Assembly (NCBI GenBank): GCA_002339805.1
Contig: DDKW01000035.1
Coordinates: forward strand, 14,307 to 78,306
From: Dehalococcoidia bacterium UBA2588
GTDB taxonomy: Bacteria > Chloroflexota > Dehalococcoidia > Lucifugimonadales > UBA3495
Direction: 5' to 3'
Length of the DNA stretch: 64,000 nucleotides
The notes under the pieces were generated by a model. That model was not told where the DNA came from. It saw nothing but the letters and a program-made list of their open reading frames with translations, and did not search any database. Made by a program: the position numbers and the translations under genes. Position 1 is the stretch's first letter; each line of letters begins with the position of its first letter. Below, one piece after another: positions 28,436-38,624 of the stretch.

Positions 28436-29317
28436 TTGAAATTTGCATTTTACCCTGGATGCGTGTCTCGAGGTGGGTGTCCAGAATTATATAGCGCAGC
28501 TAATTTAGTCTGTGACAAATTAGGGATAGAACTTGAAGAAATGCCCGGTGCGTCCTGCACGGGAGCAGGGGTTCTTCAGGAAAAAAATCGTCTACTTGGA
28601 GATATATTGAACGCTCGCACATTTGCGATGGCCGAAAAAATAGGATCACCAATCATGACTATCTGCAGCACATGTCAGGGAGTTATGGCTCAAGCTAGGC
28701 ATAGAATGAATGCAGATGCTGATTACCTTGAAGAAATAAATAGTCATCTAGCCGACGAAGATTTACATTTTTCAGGAGATATTGAAATAAAACATCTTTT
28801 ATGGGTATTGATTGAAGATTATGGATTGGAAAAATTGTTACCCTTAGTAACTAAACCACTTAAAGGAATGAGATTATCACCCTTTTATGGTTGCTACATC
28901 GTCCGTCCTACTGAAGCTCTACAAACGGACGACAATCCGGAGAGAAAAGTAGCATTGGAAACTTTGATTGAAGCTCTAGGTGCAACTCTGGTAGATTTTG
29001 AAGGAAAAACCCGATGTTGCGGATTCCCCATATTGACTATAAACCCCAAGAATTCTATGGCTATGGTTGCTAAGCATACCGCTGAGGTGAAAGATCTTGG
29101 CTCTGATGCTATGGTCACTCCCTGTCCATTATGTCATTTGAATTTAGATGGATTTCAGCCTAAAGCTGCATCTCAAGCGGGAAGATCTATTGATATGCCG
29201 ATTATTCATCTCCCTCAAATGATTGGAATGGCATTGGGTATAGCTCCAAAAGATCTGGGAATGAAAAGACATATTGTAAGTACTCAAAAACTGGAACTTA
29301 AGTTGCAAGAAGCTTAA
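28436..29317 (+). CDS. HdrB-like CCG-domain subunit (SdhE type) of succinate dehydrogenase
   Basis: The 293-residue protein has two cysteine-rich CCG domains as in heterodisulfide reductase subunit B: first set YPGCVSRGGC, PGASCTGAG and CSTCQG; second set FYGCYIV, RCCGFP and TPCPLCHLNLD. In type E succinate:quinone reductases this subunit replaces the usual heme b membrane anchors. It has no clear transmembrane helix. The TTG start at 28436 is supported by GAGAGG six bases before it. It follows sdhB by 34 bases; no SdhF or membrane anchor gene comes after it, since the next gene is on the other strand. Confidence 0.88.
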   Translation: MKFAFYPGCVSRGGCPELYSAANLVCDKLGIELEEMPGASCTGAGVLQEKNRLLGDILNARTFAMAEKIGSPIMTICSTCQGVMAQARHRMNADADYLEEINSHLADEDLHFSGDIEIKHLLWVLIEDYGLEKLLPLVTKPLKGMRLSPFYGCYIVRPTEALQTDDNPERKVALETLIEALGATLVDFEGKTRCCGFPILTINPKNSMAMVAKHTAEVKDLGSDAMVTPCPLCHLNLDGFQPKAASQAGRSIDMPIIHLPQMIGMALGIAPKDLGMKRHIVSTQKLELKLQEA

Positions 29318-30628
29318 TTAAATAGACTGAGCCAACTGCGAGAAGGTTTGTTCAATAGCCTGCTGAGTTACTTCGATATCTTCTTGGGAATGGGCAGCTG
29401 ACGGATAGAATTTTTGAGGCCATGCTTTTAGGATGCCTCGATCCAGTAATCCGGAATTGAATCTCGCATGCAGTGCAGAATCAGTTGCTAGCCCATCACG
29501 GTAATTTGAAATTTTACGGTCTGTGAAAAACAACCCAAAAATTTGATTCTCTCCGCAAATTTGCACTGGAATGTTATGTCTTGATGATGCCTCCCGTATA
29601 AATTCGCGAATTTGTTTCCCAGTATTATTGATTTTTTCGTAGTTATCTTTGTTTTGCAATTCCTTTAGAGTTGCAATCCCTGCAGCACAAGCAATAGGAT
29701 TCCCGTTGAGAGTGCCTGTTTGAGGGACAAAATATTCACTATCTGTAGATGATTCATAAGAGGACATAATATCGGTTATTCCGGTGACTGCTGCCAATGG
29801 GTATCCGCCTCCCATTATTTTGCCTACGCATGCTAAGTCAGGGGTCACCCCATAATGTTGCTGAGCACCGCCATAAGATAATCTGAACCCAGTTACCACT
29901 TCATCAAATATCAATGGGATACTATATTTCTTGGTGATATCGCGGAGTCCTTGAAGAAATCCGGGTTCTGGAGCTATTACTCGTTGTAATGGCTCTACAA
30001 TGACCGCGGCTATATCATCTTTGTGTGCTTCAATAATTTGGGACGTGGTTTGTAAATCATTGAATGGAGCAGCTAGAACTAGATCAGATATGGCTTTAGG
30101 TATTCCAGAGCTATTTGCTTGTGTTTGAGGATACTCGACAGATGCGTCTGGGGTCACGCTCATCATCGCGTAATCACTACTTCCGTGGTATCCACCTTCA
30201 AATTTAAGGATTTTCTCTTTTTTAGTGAATGCTCTACATACTCGCATTGCTTGAAAAGTTGCGTCTGTACCACTGACAGTGAAGCGTACTTGTTCTGCGC
30301 AGGGGATTGCTTCGCATAACATTTCAGCTAATTCAACAGCTTTTTCGTGGGTGGCAAAGAATGTACTACCGTCTTCAACCGCCTTTATTACAGCTTCTAT
30401 CACACTAGGGAACGCGTGACCCAAGATCATTGGGCCAGAACCCATTAACCAGTCAATGTATTCATTACCGCTTACGTCCCATATTTTAGATCCTAGTCCT
30501 TTTTGTACTAGAAAGCTTTGATGATTACCAACTTTTATATTGCCGTTAGTTCCATCAGGAAGGAATTGATTAGCTTTGTTTAATAATTGAGATTCTTGAT
30601 TACTAGTAATTTTCGAGTATTCAGCCAT
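29318..30628 (-). CDS. Class III aminotransferase, glutamate-1-semialdehyde aminomutase-like
   Basis: PLP-dependent enzyme of 436 residues in the class III aminotransferase family. Seen are SGTDATFQAMRVCRAFT, GGYHGSSDYAMM, IFDEVVTGFRLSYGG for the PLP ring, and VGKIMGGGYPLAAVTG with the PLP lysine. It resembles HemL, but the HemL-typical SGTEA is SGTDA and the flanking sequence differs, so it may be a HemL-like transaminase of another amino compound. It ends flush against the SdhE-type gene and begins three bases after mdh, whose end holds its ribosome site (GGAGAAG). Confidence 0.88.
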   Translation of the reverse strand: MAEYSKITSNQESQLLNKANQFLPDGTNGNIKVGNHQSFLVQKGLGSKIWDVSGNEYIDWLMGSGPMILGHAFPSVIEAVIKAVEDGSTFFATHEKAVELAEMLCEAIPCAEQVRFTVSGTDATFQAMRVCRAFTKKEKILKFEGGYHGSSDYAMMSVTPDASVEYPQTQANSSGIPKAISDLVLAAPFNDLQTTSQIIEAHKDDIAAVIVEPLQRVIAPEPGFLQGLRDITKKYSIPLIFDEVVTGFRLSYGGAQQHYGVTPDLACVGKIMGGGYPLAAVTGITDIMSSYESSTDSEYFVPQTGTLNGNPIACAAGIATLKELQNKDNYEKINNTGKQIREFIREASSRHNIPVQICGENQIFGLFFTDRKISNYRDGLATDSALHARFNSGLLDRGILKAWPQKFYPSAAHSQEDIEVTQQAIEQTFSQLAQSI

Positions 30629-30631
30629 AAG

Positions 30632-31585
<954 letters not shown>

Positions 31586-31600
31586 TTATTGTGTTTTGAA

Positions 31601-33829
31601 TTAAATTTGGTCAATTATGGAATTAAGAGTGGTACTAGGCCGCATTACTTTAGAGGCAAGTTCATCGTTGGGTAGATAATATCCCCCAATGTCTACGGAT
31701 TCTCCTTGAGCCTCTATTAGTTCTTGTACAATCTTTTGTTCATTAGCTGTTATATCTTGAGCGACTTTTGTGAAAACTGATTGAAGTTCGGAATCGTTTG
31801 TTTGATTAGCTAAAGCTTCGGCCCAATATAGAGCTAAGTAGAAATGGCTGCCCCGTGTGTCGAGTTCGTTGACACGACGAGAAGGTTGGCGCCTATGCTC
31901 CATATGTTCTCCTATGGCAACATCTAATGTGTCGGCTAGTATTTGCGCTCTATCATTTTTGTGAACTGCGGCATAGTGCTCGAAAGAAGCTACTAGTGCG
32001 CAAAATTCCCCTAAAGAATCCCATCTAAGATGCCCTTCTTCTACGAACTGCTGGACATGCCTTGGAGCGGATCCTCCTGCACCGGTTTCAAAGAGACCTC
32101 CTCCTGCTAATAGAGGAACTACTGATAACATTTTGGCGCTAGTACCTAGTTCCAGTATTGGGAATAGGTCCGTCAAATAATCTCTCAATACGTTCCCAGT
32201 TACTGAAATAGTATCTAAGTCTTTTCTGCTTCGGTCCAGAGTGTAATTCATAGCGTCAACGGGTGACATGATTTGAACTTCCAAACCTTCGGTGTCGTGA
32301 TTAGGCAGATACTTGTTTACTTTTTTTATTATTTCAGCATCATGAGGCCTTTCAGAATCTAACCAAAATATCGCTGGTGATCCAGTAATCCGAGCACGAT
32401 TCACAGCTAATTTTACCCAATCTTCTATAGGCGCGTCTTTGGTTTGGCACATCCTGAATATATCGTCTTTTTCAACATGTTGTTCCATCAAGATTGTTCC
32501 TGATTCATCTTTGACTAGGATAGAGCCTTCTCCTGGGGCTGTAAAAGTTTTGTTGTGAGAACCATATTCTTCTGCTTGAGCAGCCATAAGGCCTACATTA
32601 GCCACACTTCCAAGAGTTGCAGGGTCAAAAGCGCCGTTTTTCTGACAATCTTCGATGACAGCTTGATAAATTGGTGCATAGGAACGGTCAGGAATCATAG
32701 CGATGGTGTCATGTAGCTCATTGTCTGGTCCCCACATGCGTCCACCGTCTCGGACGATTACAGGCATTGTTGCATCAATAATCATGTCGCTTGGTACATG
32801 TAGGTTAGTGATACCTCTACTTGAGTTCACCATGCCTAATTCAGGCCTTACCGTATAAGCATGTGCGATATCAGCTTCGATTTCATTACGTTGAGCTTCG
32901 GGTAATGATTGTAGTTTAGTATGAAGTTCCGCTATACCATTATCAGGATCTACACCTAGTTCTTCGAACACTTGAGAGTGTTTTTCTAATACATCTTTGT
33001 AATACACAGATACACAATGCCCAAATATAATTGGATCGGACACCCTCATCATAGTAGATTTTATATGTAATGAAAGTAACACATTATCAGCTTTAGCTTT
33101 TTCCATTTCATTCGCGTAGAATTTTCTTAAACTTGCAACATTCATTGTTGAGCAATCGATTATTTCGTTTGCGACTAAAGCGACATCGTCTTTAAGAACT
33201 TTGGTTTCCCCTGTTGTATCTTGGAATTCAATTGTGCCGACCCCAGATTTTGAAATTGTTGCAGATTTTTCAGTGCCAAAGAAATCTCCTTCAGGCATAT
33301 GAGCAACCCGAGTTTTGGAAACCTCCGGCCAGTCCTGCATCATTTGATGAGGGTTGCGTTTACCGTGTTGTTTAACTGCTGTTGAAGACCTCCGATCAGA
33401 ATTGCCTTCTCTTAATACGGGATTCACGGCACTGCCCAAAACTTTTGAATAGCCCTCGAATATAGCTCTTTCTTTATCGTTTTGAGGTTCATCTGGGTAA
33501 TTGGGAACATCATATCCTTTGTCTTGTAGTTCTTGAATAGCCCCTTTTAGTTGAGGGATTGAAGCACTGATGTTAGGTAGTTTGATTATATTAGCTACAG
33601 AATCAAAACATAGTGCTCCCGCCATCGTTAAATAGTCAGGAATCCTTTGATCAGGGGTTAAATTTTCTGGGAAATTCGCGAGTATGCGACCTGTGAGGGA
33701 AATGTCCCAATCCTCAAGCTCAATACCAGCATGTTTTGTAAAGGCTTGTACAATGGGAAGTAGAGAGTATGTTCCTAAAGCTGGAGCTTCGTCAGTCTTT
33801 GTATAAATAATAGAGGATGTATTTGCCAT
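31601..33829 (-). CDS. icd: Isocitrate dehydrogenase, monomeric NADP type
   Basis: Oxidises isocitrate to 2-oxoglutarate with NADP. The 742-residue length and the sequence (KTDEAPALGTYSLLPIVQAF at the start, LPNISASIPQLKGAIQELQ, SDRRSSTAVKQHGKRNPHQM, DRSRKDLDTISVTGNVLRDY) mark the monomeric Idh family, unrelated in length to the common 420-residue dimeric type. The ATG at 33829 has AGGAG seven bases upstream. mdh follows 36 bases downstream on the same strand. Confidence 0.96.
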   Translation of the reverse strand: MANTSSIIYTKTDEAPALGTYSLLPIVQAFTKHAGIELEDWDISLTGRILANFPENLTPDQRIPDYLTMAGALCFDSVANIIKLPNISASIPQLKGAIQELQDKGYDVPNYPDEPQNDKERAIFEGYSKVLGSAVNPVLREGNSDRRSSTAVKQHGKRNPHQMMQDWPEVSKTRVAHMPEGDFFGTEKSATISKSGVGTIEFQDTTGETKVLKDDVALVANEIIDCSTMNVASLRKFYANEMEKAKADNVLLSLHIKSTMMRVSDPIIFGHCVSVYYKDVLEKHSQVFEELGVDPDNGIAELHTKLQSLPEAQRNEIEADIAHAYTVRPELGMVNSSRGITNLHVPSDMIIDATMPVIVRDGGRMWGPDNELHDTIAMIPDRSYAPIYQAVIEDCQKNGAFDPATLGSVANVGLMAAQAEEYGSHNKTFTAPGEGSILVKDESGTILMEQHVEKDDIFRMCQTKDAPIEDWVKLAVNRARITGSPAIFWLDSERPHDAEIIKKVNKYLPNHDTEGLEVQIMSPVDAMNYTLDRSRKDLDTISVTGNVLRDYLTDLFPILELGTSAKMLSVVPLLAGGGLFETGAGGSAPRHVQQFVEEGHLRWDSLGEFCALVASFEHYAAVHKNDRAQILADTLDVAIGEHMEHRRQPSRRVNELDTRGSHFYLALYWAEALANQTNDSELQSVFTKVAQDITANEQKIVQELIEAQGESVDIGGYYLPNDELASKVMRPSTTLNSIIDQI

Positions 33830-33935
33830 TAATAATCTCCTAAACTGTCTAAGTGAGTGATATTTTTGTAACCATAATAGGTGTACTCTTTTGCGTGTGC
33901 CCATTATACAACTGGTAGGCGACAATCTCCACCGA

Positions 33936-35969
33936 TTATTTTGAATTAGAGGAGAGTATTTGTTCTATTAGTTCATCTACTCGGGTTGTTGGGTGATTGC
34001 AGACATAGTTTTCACACATATAAGCTGTAGGTGCGCCAGAATAACGAGTTTTGCCTTTTAGTATAGGTAACTCAGAAACATAATTAACCTCTCCTACAAT
34101 GACCTTGTTAGGGAGATAATACTTATGTACAGCGATCAACAAGTCTGTAATTTCAGGGAGTTCCCCTGTGATCACGAATTCTTGACCACTATTTAGATAC
34201 ATTTCTAATCCGCATAACCAAGTACCGGCAGCTGATGGCGCACGGAGCAATACAGGAGCCATGCCCCTAAGACTTTTTTCAGAAATCGCTGAATATTTTG
34301 AGCCTCCTGTTACTTTACATAACTTTAGCAAAAGCTTTGTTGCAACAGATGCGCCGCATGGTTGAGCATTATCAAATACAGTGCGAGGTCTAGTAAGTAT
34401 TGTCGGTTCGTTTAAAGACACGTCATAAAAACAATTTTGCTGATCGTCCCAGAAGAGGAGGATCATTTTATCTGTTAACTGAACGGAGACTTCTAAATAT
34501 TTTTCGTCTAAAGTTGATTCATACAATGTCAATAAAGCATCTGCAAACAGGGCGTAATCTTCCAGATGGCCGTTTATTTTCGATGTCCCATTTCTCCAAA
34601 TTCGGTGCAATTCACCTGTGTCAGACATCAGGTTGGCTAGTAGAAATTCAGCATTATTTATAGCTAATTGCAGGTAATCTGGATTGTTTAGTGAAGATCC
34701 TGCTTCAGATAATCCTTTTAGCATCATGGCATTCCAGGCTAAGATTATTTTGTCATCTTTAAAAGGAGGGATACGATGATATCTATGAGACAATATTATC
34801 TCATTGGTTTGCATAATATTGTCATTAGGAGTGTCTGGTTCGGCCTCAAGGCTAAATTTCTTTCCGGGTACGCTGAGGATATTTTGCCCCTCAAAATTTC
34901 CGTTGTCAGTTATAGAGTAATATTCACATGCTTCATCAAATAGTTCAGTGGGTAATATATCTCTCAGCTCGTTAATATCCCATACAAAATACTTGCCTTC
35001 TATCCCTTCACTATCAGCATCTTGAGATGAAAAGAAGCCACCATCTGGATGTAGCATATCTCGTTGTATATACTGGATAGTTTGTTCCACGACGTATTTG
35101 TATTTGGGTGCATTGGTCACAAGAAATGCGTGCAAATAAAGAGGAATTAACAGTGCATTGTCGTATAACATTTTCTCGAAATGAGGAACTAACCAGTAAG
35201 CGTCAGTAGAATACCTATGGAACCCTCCACCTATCTGATCATAAATTCCTCCATACATCATGCAATCTAATGTTTTAGTTACTAATTCCAAGGATTTTTC
35301 ATCGTTATATGTTTTATGATACTGGAGCAAGAATTCAAGAGTCATCGGTTGTGGAAATTTGGGAGAATTACCGAATCCTCCATTTTGGTAATCAAAATTT
35401 TTACTAAGGGTCGATACTGCAGTCGATAAAATGTCTTCAGACAAAATAGAATCTTCAGATATTAAGGACATATTATGTTGGAGTTGCGAAGTAATTTGTT
35501 CAGATATTTTTGATATCTCTTCAGCCTTATTTTGGAAGGCATCTGCTACAGATATTAATACTGCATTAAATCCAGGCATACCATGTCTTGATTCAGGAGG
35601 GAAATAAGTTCCTGCGAAAAAAGGTTTTAAATCGGGAGTCAAAAACATTGTCATTGGCCATCCGCCGCTTCCTGTCATCATTTGAACGGCTTCCATGTAG
35701 ATAGAATCAAGGTCAGGTCTTTCTTCCCGGTCCACTTTGATGTTGATGAAATGTTCATTCATTAGTTCAGCGATTTGAACATTTTCGAACGACTCTTGTT
35801 CCATTACATGGCACCAATGACATGCTGAGTATCCAATGCTCAGCAAAATAGGCTTATTTAATGATTTGGAAAGTTCGAGCGCTTCTGCCGTCCAGGGATG
35901 CCATTCCACAGGATTGTTGGCATGCTGAAGTAAGTACGGACTGCTTTCATTGATTAAATTGTTTGGCAT
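33936..35969 (-). CDS. DUF255 thioredoxin-domain protein (YyaL/SPATA20 family)
   Basis: A 677-residue protein of the YyaL/spermatogenesis-associated protein 20 family. An N-terminal thioredoxin-like domain opens with [20 protein letters not shown] and holds the motif [15 protein letters not shown]; it is followed by an (alpha/alpha)6 barrel resembling glycosyl hydrolase or epimerase folds ([30 protein letters not shown]). No signal peptide. The function of the family is not established. It is divergent from the Sec-type lipoprotein gene at 36049, another thioredoxin-fold protein. Confidence 0.92.
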   Translation of the reverse strand: MPNNLINESSPYLLQHANNPVEWHPWTAEALELSKSLNKPILLSIGYSACHWCHVMEQESFENVQIAELMNEHFINIKVDREERPDLDSIYMEAVQMMTGSGGWPMTMFLTPDLKPFFAGTYFPPESRHGMPGFNAVLISVADAFQNKAEEISKISEQITSQLQHNMSLISEDSILSEDILSTAVSTLSKNFDYQNGGFGNSPKFPQPMTLEFLLQYHKTYNDEKSLELVTKTLDCMMYGGIYDQIGGGFHRYSTDAYWLVPHFEKMLYDNALLIPLYLHAFLVTNAPKYKYVVEQTIQYIQRDMLHPDGGFFSSQDADSEGIEGKYFVWDINELRDILPTELFDEACEYYSITDNGNFEGQNILSVPGKKFSLEAEPDTPNDNIMQTNEIILSHRYHRIPPFKDDKIILAWNAMMLKGLSEAGSSLNNPDYLQLAINNAEFLLANLMSDTGELHRIWRNGTSKINGHLEDYALFADALLTLYESTLDEKYLEVSVQLTDKMILLFWDDQQNCFYDVSLNEPTILTRPRTVFDNAQPCGASVATKLLLKLCKVTGGSKYSAISEKSLRGMAPVLLRAPSAAGTWLCGLEMYLNSGQEFVITGELPEITDLLIAVHKYYLPNKVIVGEVNYVSELPILKGKTRYSGAPTAYMCENYVCNHPTTRVDELIEQILSSNSK

Positions 35970-35993
35970 GTGGTTTTAGCCTCTGTGGTTTAG

Positions 35994-35999
35994 TATAAT
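35994..35999 (+). promoter_or_regulatory. Candidate -10 box upstream of the selenoprotein gene
   Basis: A perfect TATAAT in the 79-base divergent gap, 50 bases ahead of the GTG start at 36049. No -35 at normal spacing stands out. Confidence 0.35.
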
Positions 36000-36048
36000 T
36001 ACATATAGTAACCAAGTTTAAAACATATAGGAAGTAATAAGTTAAATA

Positions 36049-36696
36049 GTGTATAAATTGATTCTCGTTCCTCTTATGCTAATCCTAGTAGTATCATTCG
36101 GATGCGCTGGTAATGACACTACTAATAATCAAGTGTCTACTGTGTCTGACACGCTAGTTACAAGCACTGTAGGATCACCAACATCTCCCCCCCTTCCATC
36201 CGAAGTTCCCATGTCTGAAAAAAAATCGCAAGAACAAGACACTCAGAAAACTATCGATCTTGCGGAGACAGACACTTATTCGCCAATGTTCGATAGGTCA
36301 TTTGATTTCGAACTAGCTACAGGAGTTAGAATCAACAAAAGTGATGTATTAACAGGCAGACCTGTGTTTATGTTGTCAGTGTCTGAAAATTGAGGAACTT
36401 GTAAGCGCGAGTTACGCGATTTAGATCCATTATCTAAGCAATATCCTGGAATTGATGTTTACATCATTTCAATGGACAAACCTTCCTCCCTAGCTAAGAT
36501 TCAGGAAAAGAATGATGAGCAAGGTAGGACTCTCACATTTGTTAATCCGATAGGCGATTCTTTACGTAATCTAGAGATAGCGGCAAGATCCAATAAAATC
36601 GCGTTCGATAAATCAGGCGAAATCGTATACAGAGCATCTTTGGGAAGAGGTTCGTCTAAAGACTGGGATTCATTATTCAGTGAATTAACTCAATAA
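36049..36696 (+). CDS. Probable selenoprotein: lipid-anchored thioredoxin-like protein with UxxC motif
   Basis: Read with TGA at 36391-36393 as selenocysteine, the gene gives a 215-residue protein. It starts at a GTG with a hydrophobic signal segment and lipobox ending at Cys19 (VSFGC), a Thr/Ser/Pro-rich linker to about residue 75, then a redoxin domain: GRPVFMLSVSEN, Sec115-Gly-Thr-Cys118-Lys, RELRDLDPLSKQYPG, DVYIISMD and FDKSGEIVY. Sec falls exactly at the first cysteine of a CxxC redox motif. The two halves share one frame and the second stays open for 100 codons to a TAA. A hairpin follows the TGA at 16 bases, and selA is 8 kb away. Alternatives are a nonsense mutation of a Cys codon or a sequencing error; both would be a coincidence at this codon. 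Likely role: extracytoplasmic thiol redox chemistry. No ribosome binding site is clear at the GTG. Confidence 0.85.
36391..36423 (+). promoter_or_regulatory. Candidate bacterial SECIS element
   Basis: Directly after the TGA, CGCG (36406-36409) pairs with CGCG (36415-36418) around the loop AGTTA; three A-U pairs (36402-36404 with 36421-36423) extend the stem across a small internal loop. The apical loop begins 16 bases after the TGA and has G as its second base, both within the loose rules for bacterial SECIS elements. The stem is short, so support is moderate. Confidence 0.55.
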
Positions 36697-36699
36697 TGA

Positions 36700-38475
36700 T
36701 TAGATGGTTTTATTGGTGACGGCAAGTGAAACCAATTCCTGAAATTCGGGTATGGGAATAGCTCCCAGGTTTGTCCCGTCTCGTAATCTAACCGACACCG
36801 ACTGACTCTCCGCTTCAGAGTCTCCTACGACTACCATGTACGGGATTTTTTGCATTTGCGCGTCTCTAATTTTAGCATTCATTCGATCTCTCCGGCTGTC
36901 AACTTCTATTCTAATACCATGTGAAGAGAGTGCACTTTGAATCGAGTCTGCATATTCCAGATGCCTATCTGATATCGGTATAATCATAGCTTGAACAGGT
37001 GCCAGCCATACAGGGAAAGCTCCTGAATAATGTTCGATTAGAATACCTATAAATCTTTCAATAGACCCTAAGATCGCTCTGTGAATCATATACGGTTGAG
37101 CTCTTTCTCCATTGTCGTTTTGGAAGACTAGGTCAAATCGTTCAGGTAAATTGAAGTCAAATTGTACGGTAGTGCATTGCCAGTCTCTGTTTAATGCATC
37201 TTGAATATTAAGGTCGATTTTTGGGCCATAAAACGCACCTCCGCCTTCGTCAATAGTGTATGTTAAACCTCTTGATTCTATAGCTTTCCGTAATGAGTCT
37301 GTGGCGTGATCCCACATCATTGCCTCGCCTACATACTTTTCTGGACGAGTAGATAGTGCTATTGAGTAGTTGTTGAAACCAAAGGCATCTAAAAGCTCAA
37401 AAGTAAGGTCCAGAACTTTCCCGATTTCATCCTCGATTTGGTCTGGCATACAGAATATATGAGCATCATCTTGGGTGAATCCTCTAACGCGCATTAGGCC
37501 ATGCAAAACACCGCTTCTTTCATAGCGATATACAGTTCCTAATTCAGAAAGCTTCAGTGGTAGTTCTCTGTAACTGCGAAGAGAAGATTTGTACACCATT
37601 ATGTGGAATGGGCAGTTCATAGGCTTTAGGTAATATTGTTGTTCATCGATTTCCATAGGTGCGTACATGTTTTCATTATAGAAACCTAGGTGGCCGCTGG
37701 TCTCCCATAAATTGGATCTCCCAATATGAGGAGAGTACACTGGTTGGTAATTATGTTGGATGTGTAGATCCCTCCAGTATTGTTCTACAATGGATCGCAA
37801 CATAGCTCCCTTAGGATTCCAGACTGTTAATCCAGGACCGATTTCATCGTGAGTAGAAAATAAATCTAACGAGCGGCCCAAGATACGGTGATCTCGTTTT
37901 TCCGCTTCTTCCAAATTGTGTAGATGCTCCTCTAGAGCTTCAGAACTCTCAAAAGCTGTCCCGTAAATCCTCTGGAGCATGGGGTTTTTTTCGTTGCCTC
38001 TCCAATAAGCCCCAGCCACCGTCAACAGTTTAAATGCGCATATGTCAGCTGTGGTTTCTACATGTGGACCCTGACATAGATCTTCAAATGTTCCATGGGA
38101 GTAAGTTGAAATGGGCACATCAGAATCTAAGTTTTCTATGAGCTCGATCTTATATGGTTGCTGTTCAAACTTATTTTCCGCATCATTTCTGCTGATTGTG
38201 GATTTTTCAAAAGAGTGATTCTTCGAGATTATCTCAGTCATTCTTTTTTCTATTTTTTCTAAATCGTCGGGTGTAAATGGGTGAGTTACTTCAAAGTCAT
38301 AGTAAAACCCATCTTTAGTAGGAGGCCCAATTCCAATTTTTGCGTCTGGAAATAACTGCATTACTGCATCCGCCATGACATGGGCGGCTGAGTGTCTGAT
38401 CTTTTGCCTCAGTATCTCAATTTGTCCAGAGTCAGAATCTAATGCCTCGAATTCTAGTGAACTATGATCTAACAT
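36700..38475 (-). CDS. thrS: Threonyl-tRNA synthetase, without TGS domain
   Basis: Class II synthetase charging tRNA-Thr. The 591-residue protein opens almost at once with the editing domain (RHSAAHVMADAVMQLFPDAKIG, HxxxH motif; later CQGPHVETTADI), then the catalytic core with the zinc ligands in MNCPFHIMVYK, RGFTQDDAHIFC and MIHRAILGSIERF, and the anticodon-binding domain. The N-terminal TGS domain of E. coli ThrRS (about 60 residues) is absent. I chose the ATG at 38475 for its AGGA five bases upstream; a start 14 codons earlier would not restore TGS. No T-box leader is visible upstream. Confidence 0.94.
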   Translation of the reverse strand: MLDHSSLEFEALDSDSGQIEILRQKIRHSAAHVMADAVMQLFPDAKIGIGPPTKDGFYYDFEVTHPFTPDDLEKIEKRMTEIISKNHSFEKSTISRNDAENKFEQQPYKIELIENLDSDVPISTYSHGTFEDLCQGPHVETTADICAFKLLTVAGAYWRGNEKNPMLQRIYGTAFESSEALEEHLHNLEEAEKRDHRILGRSLDLFSTHDEIGPGLTVWNPKGAMLRSIVEQYWRDLHIQHNYQPVYSPHIGRSNLWETSGHLGFYNENMYAPMEIDEQQYYLKPMNCPFHIMVYKSSLRSYRELPLKLSELGTVYRYERSGVLHGLMRVRGFTQDDAHIFCMPDQIEDEIGKVLDLTFELLDAFGFNNYSIALSTRPEKYVGEAMMWDHATDSLRKAIESRGLTYTIDEGGGAFYGPKIDLNIQDALNRDWQCTTVQFDFNLPERFDLVFQNDNGERAQPYMIHRAILGSIERFIGILIEHYSGAFPVWLAPVQAMIIPISDRHLEYADSIQSALSSHGIRIEVDSRRDRMNAKIRDAQMQKIPYMVVVGDSEAESQSVSVRLRDGTNLGAIPIPEFQELVSLAVTNKTI

Positions 38476-38624
38476 TGATGTCCTATAGAGTGTGTTGTGT
38501 AGATTATACCTTAACAATCTTTTAGATTCAGTGTTTATGCCGTAAAAATATTAAATGTTAGGAGGTTTTAGGGAGTCTATGCCTATGATATGCTTGTTGA
38601 ATAGGTTGAACATGAGGGTTATTA

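Noticed and set aside
36472-36696. Separate short gene starting at ATG 36472
   Set aside because: It is the C-terminal part of the Sec-type lipoprotein, in the same frame as 36049; the ATG is an internal Met of a redoxin domain.
38476-38624. T-box leader upstream of thrS
   Set aside because: The 149-base gap holds no T-box sequence or terminator hairpin.
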